The notes beneath the pieces are model-generated. The model was not told the origin of the DNA and ran no database searches. It was given only the letters and a program-made list of their open reading frames with translations. 64,000 nucleotides of DNA, from the NCBI RefSeq assembly GCF_020497125.1, contig NC_059072.1, positions 305,058,781-305,122,780 on the forward strand, in the 5' to 3' direction. Below are positions 21,925-34,618 of the stretch, piece by piece; the stretch's first letter is position 1, and every line of letters begins with the position of its first letter. The position numbers were made by a program, and so were the translations under genes. Origin of the DNA: Mauremys mutica (lineage: Eukaryota > Chordata > Testudines > Geoemydidae).

Positions 21925-22865
21925 GTATAAAAAGGTGCAGATCTGTTTCTTTCTAGATTTAGGACCAATTAGCTAGGAAAAAAACAGGGGCCCTCTTAAC
22001 AGTTTGAAAAAAACTTTTCATGAGCTGAATGCTGAGACAATCGTATTACACTTGGGTTGGCTAAATTATAAATAAAAATACAAAGACGAAATCTATTCAA
22101 CTGTGTCCCTGATACAGTATGTTGAAGTTGGAAAGCACAAAAGAAGGCTGAATAATCTGTGTATACCATTTTTTAGTTCCACTGGTTTTGTCTGTTGATA
22201 AATTACTTTTAGTTGTTTTGTGGTTTAAATTCTCTTACTTTTTCTGTTAAATTACAGTATTAAGTGGCTGAAATAAGTTAAATATATAAGCTATGAGTGA
22301 AAGATTGTAGCATGCTATATTGTTTGATATTGGGTTGTAGGATCATGTTGATTTTTACTAATGCATATATAAACCTCATTCCTCCATGCAGATATGCTAG
22401 CACAGGCCCTCATACCCACTGTGGAGTCCCATTTAAATCAGTTTAGATGGGGGCTATATATATATACCTAGATAAATATATTTCGTTGAAGCGATGTTGA
22501 TAACATTGCTAGAATAAAGTTTTTTAAAAAGGTCTTATCTGATTTGTGGTGTATGAGATGCTGCTAAATTCCTTGTTTCCTTTTTTGTTCATTCCTATTT
22601 CTTAAATCCAAGGGAGGCTGTAAAGCACAAAGAGTGATGGATGATTTTCTCTTTTCCTGTTACTGGTAGTTTCGTTTAAATGTTTGCTGTAAATTGGATG
22701 CTCAGACATTCCAAGCAACAGCTGAGATATTTCATGCTAGTCTTTTTATATACATGCTTAACGGTATTACTAATAATAGCATGGTTGATGTTTTTCCCTA
22801 ATAAATTCGTTACTCTTAATATAGCTGGAGAATCCTGTCTTCGGAAGTTTTATAATTTATAACTA
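21925..22865. other. Intron sequence without a gene
   Basis: AT-rich; no gene or repeat recognised. Confidence 0.45.
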
Positions 22866-23050
22866 TATATTTTAATATCTTTTATTGGACCAATCTGTGT
22901 TGGTGGAAAGGACACTCTTTCCAACTTCACAGAGCTCTTCCTCGGGTGTGGGGAAGGTAACCAAGTATTCCCTCCTGAGTCCTGAGGAAGAGCTCTGTGA
23001 ACCTCAAAAGCATATTCTGGGACCAACAAGACAAGCAACTATATATATAT
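22866..23050. mobile_element. Penelope-like element tail, inverted pair
   Basis: CTTTTATTGGACCAATCTG opens a 3'-tail type seen in Penelope-like elements. ACAGAGCTCTTCCTC (about 22930) is inverted at GAGGAAGAGCTCTGT (about 22985). Two tail copies in opposite orientation thus face each other across a short spacer. A TA run follows at 23040-23052. Confidence 0.55.
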
Positions 23051-23052
23051 AT

Positions 23053-26000
23053 TTTTTTCCTTCTTGCACACTAACTACTGGGCAGTAGCCTCTCAAGTAG
23101 AAACATTCAGACTCTTTCAGAACTTTGTAAACAATTAAAGGAGGAAGTTATTTTTGGCCAGGAGATGATTTAACATTGCGTTTTTTTGGAACCACAAAAT
23201 AAATAGTTCATTTATGATTATTTTTTTTTTAAACTGAAGATAGGGCAGAAGAGAAACATAATTTTACAATCCTCATGTTCGTCTTCACACATGGAAAGAA
23301 GTCTCTGGTTAGTTCATGTTTGTAAATTTCTTGGAATATGAATGGACTATGTACTAATGCAGTAAATGTTTATTTAATTTATTGATGAATTAGAATACAA
23401 AAAAAAAATCACCTTGCAAAAATACTCATCACGAAAGGGTACCAGAGCTCAATACCACACTGTAAAACAAAAAATATGATATTAAAAAAAAAATTCTATC
23501 AGCTGGTGCTTAAGGATGTTGCACTTGCATATTTTCTTTATAAGATAGGGTTTTCCAAATATCTCTGGCCACTTCTGCTTTTTGTTCTGGTTATTGCACA
23601 TGCTTAAAACTTCCTTTGGAAACTTTTAAAATACATGAGTTTCAAGTGCAATAAAGCAAAATTAATTCATTAATTAAAATAGTTATTTTCCTAGAGCTAA
23701 TAAGAGGGGAAATTACTTCTTATTTGAGGCTGGGATGGGGACTGATTTGTCCATCGTCTTTTTAATTATTTTTTTTGCCATACTCATTATATTAAGGCTG
23801 AATTTATTGGGCTGAGTATAATCTCTTTAGGAAAAAATAGGGAACAATAGTGTCACCTTGGCCCTCTGAGGGAGGGGATTGATATCTTAGGAAGGTGTTT
23901 TGGGCCTGTAGTATTTTGAAAGCTTCCATTCGGTGGTGACCCAGGAGCACTTCAACTAGGTGAAGCGTCTGCAGATCAAATCTAGCCCAGGCAAACTTGT
24001 TAGAAATCCAACTATGGATTTGACCTGTGCATCGGAAGAAGAGAGGTTTGCATTGGTTTATTTTTTATTTATCCTCTAGGAGAAATGAAACCTTGTTGAT
24101 CCATATTCGTAACTTATTTCTCCTATGTTTAAGATTTTCAGGGACTTTGTATGCATATATCTTTAAGGAGCATTGCACTGTCAATATAAACTTCAGTAGA
24201 CAAGGGTTAACAGTAAAAATAATAGGTTAAATTTCCAAATCTAATTATTTTAACTTGGGATGTAATCATTGAGCAACATTGTAAAGGATTGATAGTTTGT
24301 CTTCAATTTATTTTGAGTTTGTTTATAAAGAAATTAGACAGAGAAATTTGGGTTAAAGTGACAAAAGGACTCATAGCTTTTTTTTTTTTTAAAGCCACAT
24401 TCACAATATTACTAAAATAGTTCAGGATGTCTTAAAAAGGAGCACTGTTGCACACAGACTAAAAACTGGTGGAAGGATCATGACCAAGAGCTAATGAGGA
24501 ATGGCAATAGACTCTGTGGTTATCAAACCTTTCCAGTTGTGAAAGATTTGTGGCCTGTTTCTATTTTCACACAATTATGTAACTAGTAGTGTAATTGAGG
24601 ACAACACTGCAGCTCTTGGGATAGTATATATCTGTTTCAGCAGAGTTAGAATGGGAAAGTCATGTGCTTCTTTCCCTGTCATGTGGATCCTACAGAAAAT
24701 ATAAGTAGTTTTTAAAAATTGCTTGATGTTTGAGAGATTTATTTTTTGTAATAGAGGTCTAGATTTGGAAGATGATATCCCCAGATTATAGCAATTTAAT
24801 TGAACTGTACTGATGGTAGTTCTGAGTTGCTGTAAAAAAGTGAAGACCAAAGAACAGCTGGAAATGAAATGAGTACACCACGAACAAAAACCTCAGTCAT
24901 TCACATATATGAGAATGCAGAAAAGATTTAAAAAATGTTGACTGCTCCTGCTGGCAATAAATTCTCCTGTCTTCTGACTGGAAGTTGTATGAGGTGACTC
25001 ATTGATATGCACTTGTTAACTTTAATTCATCCCCCACCCCCAAAGGAAGAGAAAAGTGATTGTTGCCTTATTTTCTGGCTTGCAGATACAAGCAGCCACT
25101 TCAAATGTCCATTCCTCTTTATTCATGTTTATCACACAGTGACAGCTTTGTCATATACATTTAATCTTCCATGTATAATTGATGTTCCCTTGGAGCCATA
25201 CCAAGAAGTGTTAGTGAAGGTGATACAACCTTGTGAGATATTCTTTCAAACTTGCCTACTAGTAGCACTGAATTTGTAAGGAAAGTACAAATGGCTTTTG
25301 GCTCTCTCCCAAAGCTATAAGAACAACTGTTACAACATTTATCTATGTAGCAAAGGAATTACAGCATTTAATATTTTATACAGCTGCAGCACCAGTCAGT
25401 CAATAGGCTGAAACTTGGCATACAAGAGAAATTATTGTCTTTTAAAGAAAATGAAAAACATTTCAGGTGCTTAGGCTATAAAAATGGCCAAAAAATGTTT
25501 AGTGATTTCAGACTTTTGTGAATGCTTAGATCAGTCTCCTGTGACAGGTTTCCTGCTGATAAGCTGTTAGTCAGCTGCTGAACTATATTTGAGGCTCATC
25601 ACAAAATATGGATGCCTTAGATTGTTTAAAGCTATACACTATATACCATCTATGTGAAGAAGGGAGATTACCTCAACTATTTTAGCTAAAATCTGTCGAA
25701 ACTTCTACTAATAAAATTAATTTTTTCAAGTCCTCCTTATATACCGATGCACCTTACACTGTGCCTCAAAAGCCACCAGCGTAGCAAACCATCAGAGAAA
25801 AATGTTCTGCTTCCAGCTGTAGAGAATTGTTTCCCAGCAACCAAACACAGAATGAGAGGGAAAGGTGATTTTCTGTGATAACTAGTTCCAGATTATTCAC
25901 ACCGCTTTAGAGATCATAGCCAGTACTGTGAAATACTTCTGGAACCAAAGTGGTCAGTGTGCATTCTACAGCCAGAATGGCATGGGGGTAGGGTCTGATG

Positions 26001-26331
26001 GAAGAACTTGCATCTCAGGAGCAATTGTGAAACTCTGCTCTCCCCTCCACCCCCTATCCTCAGATTTTATAACTTTTACAAAATCCACTCCAAAATATGT
26101 ACTAGTCTGTGTCATAGATCTAGCTGAATACCTTCTCTTGGCCAATCACCAGATTGCTCTTAGAGGACCCACCATACTAGGCCCTGTGTGCTTAAGCCTC
26201 TGGAGTCTGAAGCAGGTGCATACGCTGGCCCTAGTTAGGGGTCTGTAGGCATATTCTGTCTGGCACCCATCCTGAGAACTGAAACCTCAGAGTTGAACTG
26301 CTGAGCCCCTGATACCAGTGTTGACCCCTAA
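23053..26331. other. Intron sequence without a gene
   Basis: More than 3 kb of AT-rich sequence. I find no exon-like open frame with splice sites and no repeat I recognise. Short A and T runs occur near 23220, 23400 and 24380. Confidence 0.45.
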
Positions 26332-26544
26332 GGGCTAGTCTATACTATTGTGCTACACTGGTGCAATCTCCCATCGGCATAATTACTCCACCTCAACGAG
26401 AGGTGGAAGCTACGTTTGGCGGGAGAGCATCTCCCGCTGCTATAGTGTGGTGTGGATGCCACTTTAAGTTGCTTAGAGGGTGGCTTTTTCACACCCCTGA
26501 GCAATGTAAGTTACATCGATTTAAGCAGTAGTGTAGGCAAGCCC
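26332..26544. mobile_element. PIF/Harbinger-type MITE
   Basis: Ends GGGCTAGTCTATACTA and TAGTGTAGGCAAGCCC are inverted copies. The flanks are TAA and TAA (26329-26331 and 26545-26547). Internal AGGGTGGCTTTTTCACACCC and GGCGGGAGAGC blocks match the relatives at 20340 and 5690. Confidence 0.8.
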
Positions 26545-26689
26545 TAAGAGTCCCTTGTAGCGTAACACGCTATTTCCCAGAACTCCAGCCATGTGGGTGT
26601 TCTGGGTCCATAGGTTAACTCTTTAAGAACATGTAATAGATATAACATATACATGCAGACAGATTTTGCACAGGATTCTAAGGGATTCT

Positions 26690-26918
26690 AGTCTAGACGC
26701 GATAAATTGACCGCCGAGCGCTGTCCCGCTGACTCCAGTACTCCACCAGCGCGAGAGGCGCAGGCGGAGTAGACGGGGGAGCGTCAGCCGTCGACTTACC
26801 ACAGTGAAGACACTGTGGTAAGTAGATCTAAGTATGTCGACTTCAGCTACGTTAGTCACATCGCTGAAGTTGTGTAACTTAGATCGATTGCCCTCCTCCC
26901 CCCAGTGTAGACCAGGCC
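26690..26918. mobile_element. MITE, left-truncated, with GTCTACACTGG-type end
   Basis: The right end reads inward as CCAGGCCTGGTCTACACTGG. Upstream lie AAGTCGACATACTTAGATC-type and CTAGACGCGATAAATTGACC blocks and a hairpin CTTACCACAGTG-AAGA-CACTGTGGTAAG at 26797-26824. The left half is not a mirror of this end, so the copy is partial. PIF/Harbinger is likely. Confidence 0.55.
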
Positions 26919-28631
26919 TGGAATCACCATTGCTCTTTACTTAATCACACAAGAAGTACACAGATCTATACAAAAATAATAAACCCTATGCACATTTCCC
27001 TGCCTCAGTTTTCTCAGCACTCTGATTCCTTGGGATGGAGTCAGAGTACTCTGGGCCATCCACGGTCTTTCTGCTGCAGCACATAGCTGGTCTTAATCAT
27101 GAAGTCTCTCCAGGTCAGCTTGATTTGACCTTTGCTTGGTCCCCCAGTTATACCAGAACTCCCTGCTACATATTATGTCCCTCTGTTCCCCAATCCTTCT
27201 GTCTCGTTTATATGTCCCATTACCACCATGTTCTGTTTTCCAATTGCTGGTAATTTCCCACTCTCCATACCCAAGCTTCCTATAGACAAGCTGGAAGAAA
27301 GTGGCTTCTCCCAGCCAGCTCCAACCAATCTCCTTGGCATACCTGTTGACTGGGTAGAGTATAGTGATTAACTACTTTCAAATATATCTAGTCTGGAAGA
27401 GACGTGCTTAAAGTCTTGTCAGCAGCGGTGGATACACATAGATATAGAGCATGCGATGATACATCAGTTTCCATAAGAAACAATTTCACAGTATCAATTA
27501 AAATTCATAAGCTGTACAGACGGATTCCTGAAATCATAACACAGACAACCATCCCCTTTTCTCTCCATTTCTCAACAAAAATTCAGTAGCAGAATGCTGA
27601 AGTGAGCTCACATCTTATGTAGATTTTATTACTCTTGCAAAATGTATAATATGAGCTATTGCCATAAATTAATAAATAAAACTGAAGATATATTACGTAA
27701 TATAGTCACCTCATCTCTTCTTTAATTACATTTCATTGCTTGCTTTTGCCATATAATGTGTGTGTATGCATGCACATAATCACTAATATCCAATATTCGT
27801 AAGTAGCACAATTTTACTTCCTTTTTTATACTTAATTGTTTTCTTGGTTATACTTGTTTTCGTCATACTTCATGCACTTTCTAGGTAATATAAAAGATCA
27901 TTGGATTTGTAGTTTGAGAACACGATACTCACACAATGTTTCCCAAAACATATCTGGAGTTGCCGAAGTTACATGGATAGTTTGTTATGGCCCTTCAGTA
28001 TACAGCATAAAATAGAAATGTCTAGCACTTGCCAGTGTAAGCCACTGACATTCCAGGCACTCAAGTCTATGTTTTGTGTTGGCGGACTGCCATATAACTA
28101 CACTATCCACATACTTGTTTAAAGTAAACGTAGTGTGCCTTTAACTATAGTTTAACATAGTAGTTTTGCTGTGTAGGAGACTGGCAATGGGCTAAGTTAA
28201 AAGCAATAATAAAATAAATAAAAATAAAATAATTGTGCTGTCCTTCCTTCTAGTGGGCTAAGAGAAGAGCTGACCATGTTTTTCTGGTTGTTATAAGATA
28301 CCCGACTTGTTAATTACTGGGAAAGAGTGGAAGAAGCTATTTCCCCTTCAAACACTTTTGACAGAAACAGATCTAGGAAAATTCAGTAACAAAGGAAGAT
28401 AAGCATACCTTTCCAAATAAAGTTAAAACCACGATGAACTTGCTAACTATTTTGTTTGTTTTATTACCATCTGAAACCCTTTACCTTTAGAATTTTATAG
28501 GCGAAGCCAGTAGCACAAGATATTGTTAAGCTCGCCTAATATTTTACGTGATAAGCTACTCTTTTTAGTTGCTTATGATTTTGCCAGACATTAACTATTT
28601 GGGGTGATATTTTCCATGCTTGCTGTCTGGT
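26919..28631. other. Intron sequence without a gene
   Basis: No coding feature. 26930-27400 has the pyrimidine-rich texture of an LTR piece, but I cannot find ends or a relative in the window. Confidence 0.35.
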
Positions 28632-28895
28632 TGGATGGGGCAGGGGTCCAGGGGGGGCCGTCAGGAATGAGAGGAGAGGTTAGATGGGGTGGTGGGGGTT
28701 CGGGGGCAGTCAGGGAACAGGGGTATCTGCATGGGGCAGGGGTCCCAGAGGGGCCGTCAGGGAATGGGGAGGGTTGGATGGGGCAGGAGTCCCGAGAGGG
28801 GGGCGGGGGGGCTACAACCCCATCCCCTAACCGACCCGCCATACAATTTACGAAACCCAATGCGGCCCTCAGGCCAAAAAGTTTGCCCGCCCCTG
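28632..28895. mobile_element. hAT element, truncated, with minisatellite core
   Basis: The right end reads inward as CAGGGGCGGGCAAACTTTTT and then GGCCTGAGGGCCGCATTGGG. The core has three diverged copies of a unit containing GGATGGGGCAGGGGTCC and GGGGCCGTCAGG at 28632-28800. No matching left end or duplication is found, so it is 5'-truncated. Confidence 0.65.
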
Positions 28896-29254
28896 TGCTA
28901 AAACAATATTAGTGGATGACTTTGCCTGCTCATATGTTAACTGGTCAAATGTCACATTAGGATACAGTTTGAAAAAGCAGTTTTTTGATACATAGCCAAC
29001 TGAGTTTTGAATCAGCTTGTCTGCAGCATGTAAGAATGATTACAGCTGATTTAGGATCAAAATGCAATGGTAGTTGAGCCCACTAAGCAATAGCGACCAT
29101 AATATAGCTGGGTTCAATATCCTCACAGGAGGGTCATACCAAAAACTAGTATTGCAACACTGAACTTTAGGAATGATTTTTAAAATGAGTAAGCTAGTTA
29201 AAAAGAACCTTAAAATTAAAGTTAAGTACTTAAAATCCATTTGATCATCCACTG
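28896..29254. other. Intron sequence without a gene
   Basis: Nothing recognised. Confidence 0.4.
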
Positions 29255-29830
29255 TTACAGTTCAGGATCAGCTGTATCTTTGATCCTTTCGGTGATCTCT
29301 CTTGGAGTGCACCCCCTCCAGGTTTTAGGCCATGAGTCTTTACTTCCCTTGGATGGAATCCTTCAGTTCTTCCATTCTCAGACTGGGTGTGGGGTTGCAG
29401 CTCCTTATGTACCTGTTGTGGTTGCTCAGTAGGCCTCACTGGGTTCAAGACCTGCAGATGTACCCTTTGGAAGCTGTGACCAGTGTGAATACAGTGATTC
29501 AAAACTGTTTTTTCAAAACAAAGTATTGTTTAATCTTAACAGCAGTAACAGTATAACAATAAAAGGGTTTTTAACACAATGGACAGTCTACACACACCTC
29601 CAATTTACAGCTTAGTTGGGCCTAGTTTATCCTAGATATCCCAATCACTTGGGGATCAATCTACATGCCCAGGAGTCCCTGTCTTTCTCAGCCCTGTTCT
29701 TTAGGGGTTGCACTTTTATCCACCCCTAAGTTCTTTGACTTGCTTGTCTCTTGAGCATAGTTAAACAGGTTTACGCTGCACACTGTGTGTGTATGAGAGA
29801 TAGACTTCAGATCAGTGGGTCCTCTATATA
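29255..29830 (-). mobile_element. LTR fragment, minus strand
   Basis: The left edge TGTTACAGTTCAGGATC reads as a CA-terminated LTR end on the minus strand. AATAAAAGGGTTTTTAACAC and TTTTATTG-type blocks sit mid-way, and CACTGTATTCACACTGGTC is typical of turtle LTRs. No right edge or target duplication was located. Confidence 0.4.
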
Positions 29831-30429
29831 GTTTTTCAATTATTGGCAAACGGGAGGCTATCAGAAGTGTTCACTTTCTTGCCTACATGCAACCTAACTA
29901 CACCAATGAAAACCATTAATGTAGATGCACTTAAACAGGTAAAAGTGCAATTTAAGACAGTTTCTATTAATTTGGTAAACTACTGGAGTGAGCAAAACTA
30001 ATTTAAGTGGGGTTAAGTACTTGTATGTTAAGCGTTTGCACAAGTGGAATTAAATCAATATAAACACAATGGTGTGTAAAAAGGCCATGTGTAAATCAGC
30101 CCTAAATAAAAAAAGGAATCAGAAAAGCAAGAAGGAAAAGAAACCTACTATGGTCAAATCGCAAAGTAAAATTTTAAGCCAAAAATGTATCCTCCAAAAG
30201 TGGAAATCTGTCCCAAATAGTGCTTATGGAAAGGAACGTAAACTAGGGTTGGTAAAATGTAGGATGGAAATTAGGAAAGCGGGAAAGGGAATTTGAAGAG
30301 CAAATACCTAAGAATATAGAAATGAATAATAAGAAATTATGTATATCAGAAGCAGGAAACATGACAAAGTCTGTGGGTCCACTAAACAGGGAATAAAGAG
30401 AGCGATCAAGGAGGCCCAGGGTATTGCTG
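29831..30429. other. Unassigned sequence with a lysine-rich open frame
   Basis: A 75-codon open frame at 30069-30296 is rich in Lys but has no motif I recognise. It sits just upstream of LINE fragments and may be a diverged LINE segment. I do not support it as a gene. Confidence 0.3.
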
Positions 30430-30740
30430 CAATGCTTACAGGTCTAAAATTCCAAGGATTCCAGCTAGTGGGTTTTTTAAAGATAGAGACAATATTGACT
30501 GCCTTTCAGTATCTAATTGTAATGAAAAACTACATATTTTTATCAGTTCAGCCATTTCATTCTTAAATTATTTTAGAACTCTAGATGAATACCATCTGGT
30601 CCTTGTTTATTGATTACAATTTAAATTATCTATTTGTTTTAGGATTTTCTCTTTTGGAACTTCAGTGTTCAATAGTTTCTTCATAGTTATTACCTACAAA
30701 GAGTAGCTCTGAAGTTGGTATTTCCCGGTTATTCTCTGTA
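30430..30740 (-). mobile_element. CR1/L3-type LINE fragment
   Basis: GCTTACAGGTCTAAAATTCC, CCAGCTAGTGGGTTTTTTAA and CAGTATCTAATTG are diverged forms of a dispersed antisense CR1/L3 block. The strand is inferred from that resemblance. Confidence 0.4.
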
Positions 30741-30879
30741 ATAAACAGATGGAAAGAAATCATTTAGGTAAATTAGCTGATATATAAATGTAAACATAGT
30801 TATAAAACACTTGAAGGTGCTTAATATAATAGGCACAAAACAGAAAGCATAACTTCTGTGAAGAAAACAATGGTGCCTT

Positions 30880-31110
30880 TCCAATCTACTAGAATTCTTT
30901 GAACATGTCAACAAAATAGTCAACAGAGAACAGGTTGATATAATTTATATGGACTTTCAGAAAGCTTTTGATAAAAATTGCTTAAAAGTTATGTCACCGG
31001 GGTGAGAGAGAGAGTTTTCTTCTGGATTAGAAACTGCTTAAAAGAGGATGCAAACATCAGGAATAAATGGTCAGATTTCAGCACAGGACGTAGTAGTGGG
31101 TTGCCCAAAA
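30880..31110 (+). mobile_element. CR1/L3-type LINE reverse transcriptase fragment
   Basis: The plus strand encodes LEFFEHVNKIVNREQVDIIY followed by MDFQKAFDK (RT motif A), then a frameshift and SGLPKN, a decayed GVPQGS-type block. It is short and broken. Confidence 0.65.
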
Positions 31111-31170
31111 ACCCAAACTATGCTTGGTGGTGTTTGTACTATATTAGGAACCTGTTTTGATTAGATATTT

Positions 31171-32068
31171 AAATAATTTTTTAGCCTTGCCTTGTGCAAT
31201 AATTTGAGAGCTCTTTCTAATATCATAGCTTACATGTACATGCTATATGATTAGTTCACTGCTTATATAAATGCAAACTAGTTATTAGTCATTTTTTTAT
31301 GGCATTAATCAAATTTGTGTTGATGAGCTGTTACCATTATTTTGTATCAAGTTCAAGAACCTTACTGGAAGGAGAACATGAATAATTTATTACAACTCTG
31401 GCATCTGTGGAGATGCACAAACAGAAAGGGAAGTGATTACAGAAGTAATATTCTGACTTTTTGTGTCAATGTAAATTAGCATCAGGTTGTTTTTTTGTAG
31501 CTTTGCCAACATGCCTTCAATAGAGAACAAAGTTCAAATATACCTCTGTATTTTCCTTGTTTATATCTTGTTTTTTTAATAGAATATGAAACAATATTCA
31601 TTGTCACACGTGTTAATGAAAAAAAGAACCTACTTGGATTTTACTTTGTTGTATGTGAGAAGATGTAATAAGGCAGATAATAACTGATATGAACAGCATT
31701 TTGGGCAGGCTTGCAGCTGAGCCAGGCTTGGCTGGAGCAGCAGGAAGACAAGTGAAGCAGCAGCTTTCTTGATTCCCTGTAGCCCAGTGATGTTTTGCAG
31801 AACTGGGCTGGGGGGACAGTTTTTCTGGAGACCTTAATGCCATGTGAATTACTGATTTTTTTTTCCCCTTTTGGGTAAACATTGAGTTTCTAAAACATAA
31901 TTATCTTGCCATTTGTAACTTTTGGCAAGAATACTTAAATATAAATATGTATTGAGGCACATTTTATATTGACTAAAATACTAAAGGGTAGGATAATCAT
32001 ATGGTTAAAATAGTTGGAGCTGGATATCATTTCTGGCTCTGTTAATCTGCTTGAATTGTGGCACTGGA
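31171..32068. other. Intron sequence without a gene
   Basis: Nothing recognised. Confidence 0.4.
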
Positions 32069-32076
32069 CAGTTTCT

Positions 32077-32761
32077 TAGGGTTGCCAACTTTCTAATCAC
32101 ACAAAATCAAACACCCTTGCCCCGCTGCTCCGCCCCTGCCCTGCCCCTTCCGAGTCCCCACCCCCACTCACTCCATCCTCCCCTTGCTCTCCCACCCTCA
32201 TTCACTTTCACCAGGCTGGGGCAGGGGGTTGGGTGAGGGATCCAGCTGGGAGTGTGGGCTCTGGGGTGGGGCTGGGGATGAGAGTTTTTGAGTGTAGGAG
32301 GGGCTCCAGGAGGGAGTTTGGGTGCGGGAGGGGGTTCCGACCTGGGGCAGAGGGTTTGGGGTGCAGGAGGAGGTTCGGGGTGCAGGCTCCAGCCAGGCGG
32401 TGCTTACCTCAGGCTGCTCCCGGAAGTGGCCGGCATGTCTGGCTCCTAGGCAGAGGGGCCACGGGGCTCTGTGCACTGCCCTCAGCTACAGGCATTGCCC
32501 CCGCAGCTCCCATTGGTTCCCGGCCAATGGGAGCTGCAGAGCCAGCGTTCGGGGCGGGGCAGTGCACGAAGCCCCTGTGGCCACCCCAGTGGCTGGCATG
32601 TTCAGCTCCTTCTGGGAGCCACACGGAGCCAGGGCAGGCAGGGAGCCTGCCTTAGCCCTGCTGCGCCGACGACTGGACCTTTAGTGGCCGGGTCAGCAGT
32701 GCTGGCCGGGTCCTTTTTTCATTGGGCATTCTGGTTGAAAACCGGATACCTGGCAACCCTA
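32077..32761. mobile_element. GC-rich hAT element with perfect 8-bp duplication
   Basis: The ends are TAGGGTTGCC and GGCAACCCTA, perfectly inverted, flanked by CAGTTTCT on both sides (32069-32076 and 32762-32769). The left interior is pyrimidine-rich (CCACCCCCACTCACTCC), the middle has GGGTGCGGGAGGGG and AGGCGGTGCTTACC, and the right has GGCATGTCTGGCTCCTAGG, shared with 16674-17442. Open frames of up to 140 codons here are compositional. Confidence 0.9.
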
Positions 32762-32769
32762 CAGTTTCT

Positions 32770-33811
32770 CCATAAAAATGCTCTCTTATCTTATGAGAGT
32801 ATTGGGATGATTCACTTGTTAAAGTTGAAATGTCCCTGGTTGATTATCCATCCATTTCTATTTTTCTCCTTCTCATATTAATCTGAGCAGTCAGTGGTGT
32901 AGGAAATATTGCATAAAAAGCTTGTTCATTTATGGATAACTGATGCTAGAAATACCCATGGTTTACACATGCCTTACCGGTATTGTAGTTACTGGTATTG
33001 TAGTTATTATAGTTAAGGGCAATTGCTTTATATTTCTTGTTTAATACTTGGACACATCTTTCAGTACTGTAATCTAATTTGTGGCATGGGATTAAAAACT
33101 GAGAAATTCCTTGTGAATCTTAATTTATAAATAAAAAAATAAACACTGCATTTAAAAAAATGAAGCAAATGTAAGGTAACATAGGGTTCTTGAATCTTGA
33201 AACGTGACATTTGTTTTTCACCTTTAAAGCTCTCAGTGGGTTGGGACTTGCTGTTTTTGAGTATGCTACACTCAATCCTGGCATACAAATAGATCATCAG
33301 GGATATTGAAGTTGACAGTTCCCTAGGAGAAGCTTTTGGGGGCTGGAGCAAGGTATTCAGAATGGAAGTCTTTGGAATTCCCTATCACTGGAGATTAGAA
33401 TAAACCTGGGTGTTGCTAGCTTTAGTGAGGAATGTAACACATTTCTTGCCTATGATTTTCTTACCGCAGCAGTGACCACAAGATGATCTAGTGAGGTTTT
33501 TCTTGAGGAAAACAAACCACAAAAATAATCCCATTTGTGAAATCATTTTAAAATGAGATTAAGTGGAAGATCATGTCTGTTTTTGTCATAGAGACTGCTG
33601 CTTATATAGTATATGGTGTGTGTGTATATATATATATAGTATATGTTGCACTGATTGGTGCAATAGAAATGAGAAGAGAGATGTTGTTTATCCATAGGAT
33701 AAGCTTCTATCAAACCAGATGTAACTGTAAATTTGTTCTGGTGAGAGGTGGTTTTCTTTATTAGCCTTCTTTTCCCTCTCTTCCAGTTTCCTACTAGAAC
33801 ATCCCTTTTCT
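32770..33811. other. Intron sequence without a gene
   Basis: AT-rich with a GTGTGTATATATATATA run near 33617-33640. Nothing else recognised. Confidence 0.4.
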
Positions 33812-34618
33812 GTATTGGAGGCTAAAATCTGCTCCTGAGTTCTGGAAACTTCCTTGCCCGACAGTCTCTGAGAAGACTCCTAATTTGACTGTGTTATTCC
33901 AGCAGCAATAGCCACTACAGGGATGGCAATCGCAGTAGCAGGGCTTTGGGGGAACAGGCAGGGAAGGGGATGGGGCCACTAGGGGTCCAGCTACCAGCAA
34001 TTAGAAAGGTGGCAACCCTATGCTAAGGCCTAATTGCTGATGAAGTCTAGCTTGGGGGGAGCTGGGCTAGGTTTATAAAGACAGGAAATTGGTCCCAGAA
34101 AGGGGGGAAATAGTCTGTGGTCACTCCCTGGGAGAAGGGAGGTATGTTTGGGGTCTCCAGTGCCAAGTAGCCTGCAGTTACTCCCTGGAGGAAGGAGTTT
34201 GGGCTGGTAAACCTAGAGAGGGGAGTAGCCAGAAGGTAGCGCTGAGAAATAGGAAGGAGTCCAAGAGAAGTCCAACCTGGTCTGGGGAAAGCAGGCCACC
34301 ATTGCTAGAGAGAGGTCCCCTGACTAGAACCTGGAGTAGAGGGCGGGCCTGGGTTCTCTTACCAATCCCAGGAGTAGTGGCATAGCCAGGGCTATGAAGG
34401 GAAGACTGCTGGTTTTGTATAGAGGGACTTTGATACCCTAGAAGGGGAGTACTATAGTGACCTGGCTGGAGGGCTGAGTCACAAGAAGGAGCACCCTGAG
34501 TCCCAGTGAGAGAGACCACAGGATGAGGAATTGACAGAGGAAGGCATCAAACCTGGAATCAGCTAATCTACAGAGCAACCTGGAGAAGGCACTCCAGCGG
34601 CGAGTGGACCCTGTGACA
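33812..34618 (+). mobile_element. Gypsy-type LTR, plus strand, probably with an internal insertion
   Basis: It ends GGACCCTGTGACA at 34618 and has a TATA-like TTTATAAAG at about 34072, followed by purine-rich sequence with repeated CTCCCTGGxxGAAGG blocks. A possible start is TGTATTGGAGGCTAA at 33812. The GCTAAGGCC motif recurs at 34022, as if about 200 bp had been inserted between them. No clear target duplication. Confidence 0.5.

Noticed and set aside
30069..30296. Lys-rich small protein gene
   Set aside because: No motif, no splice signals, flanked by LINE fragments; likely a diverged repeat segment.
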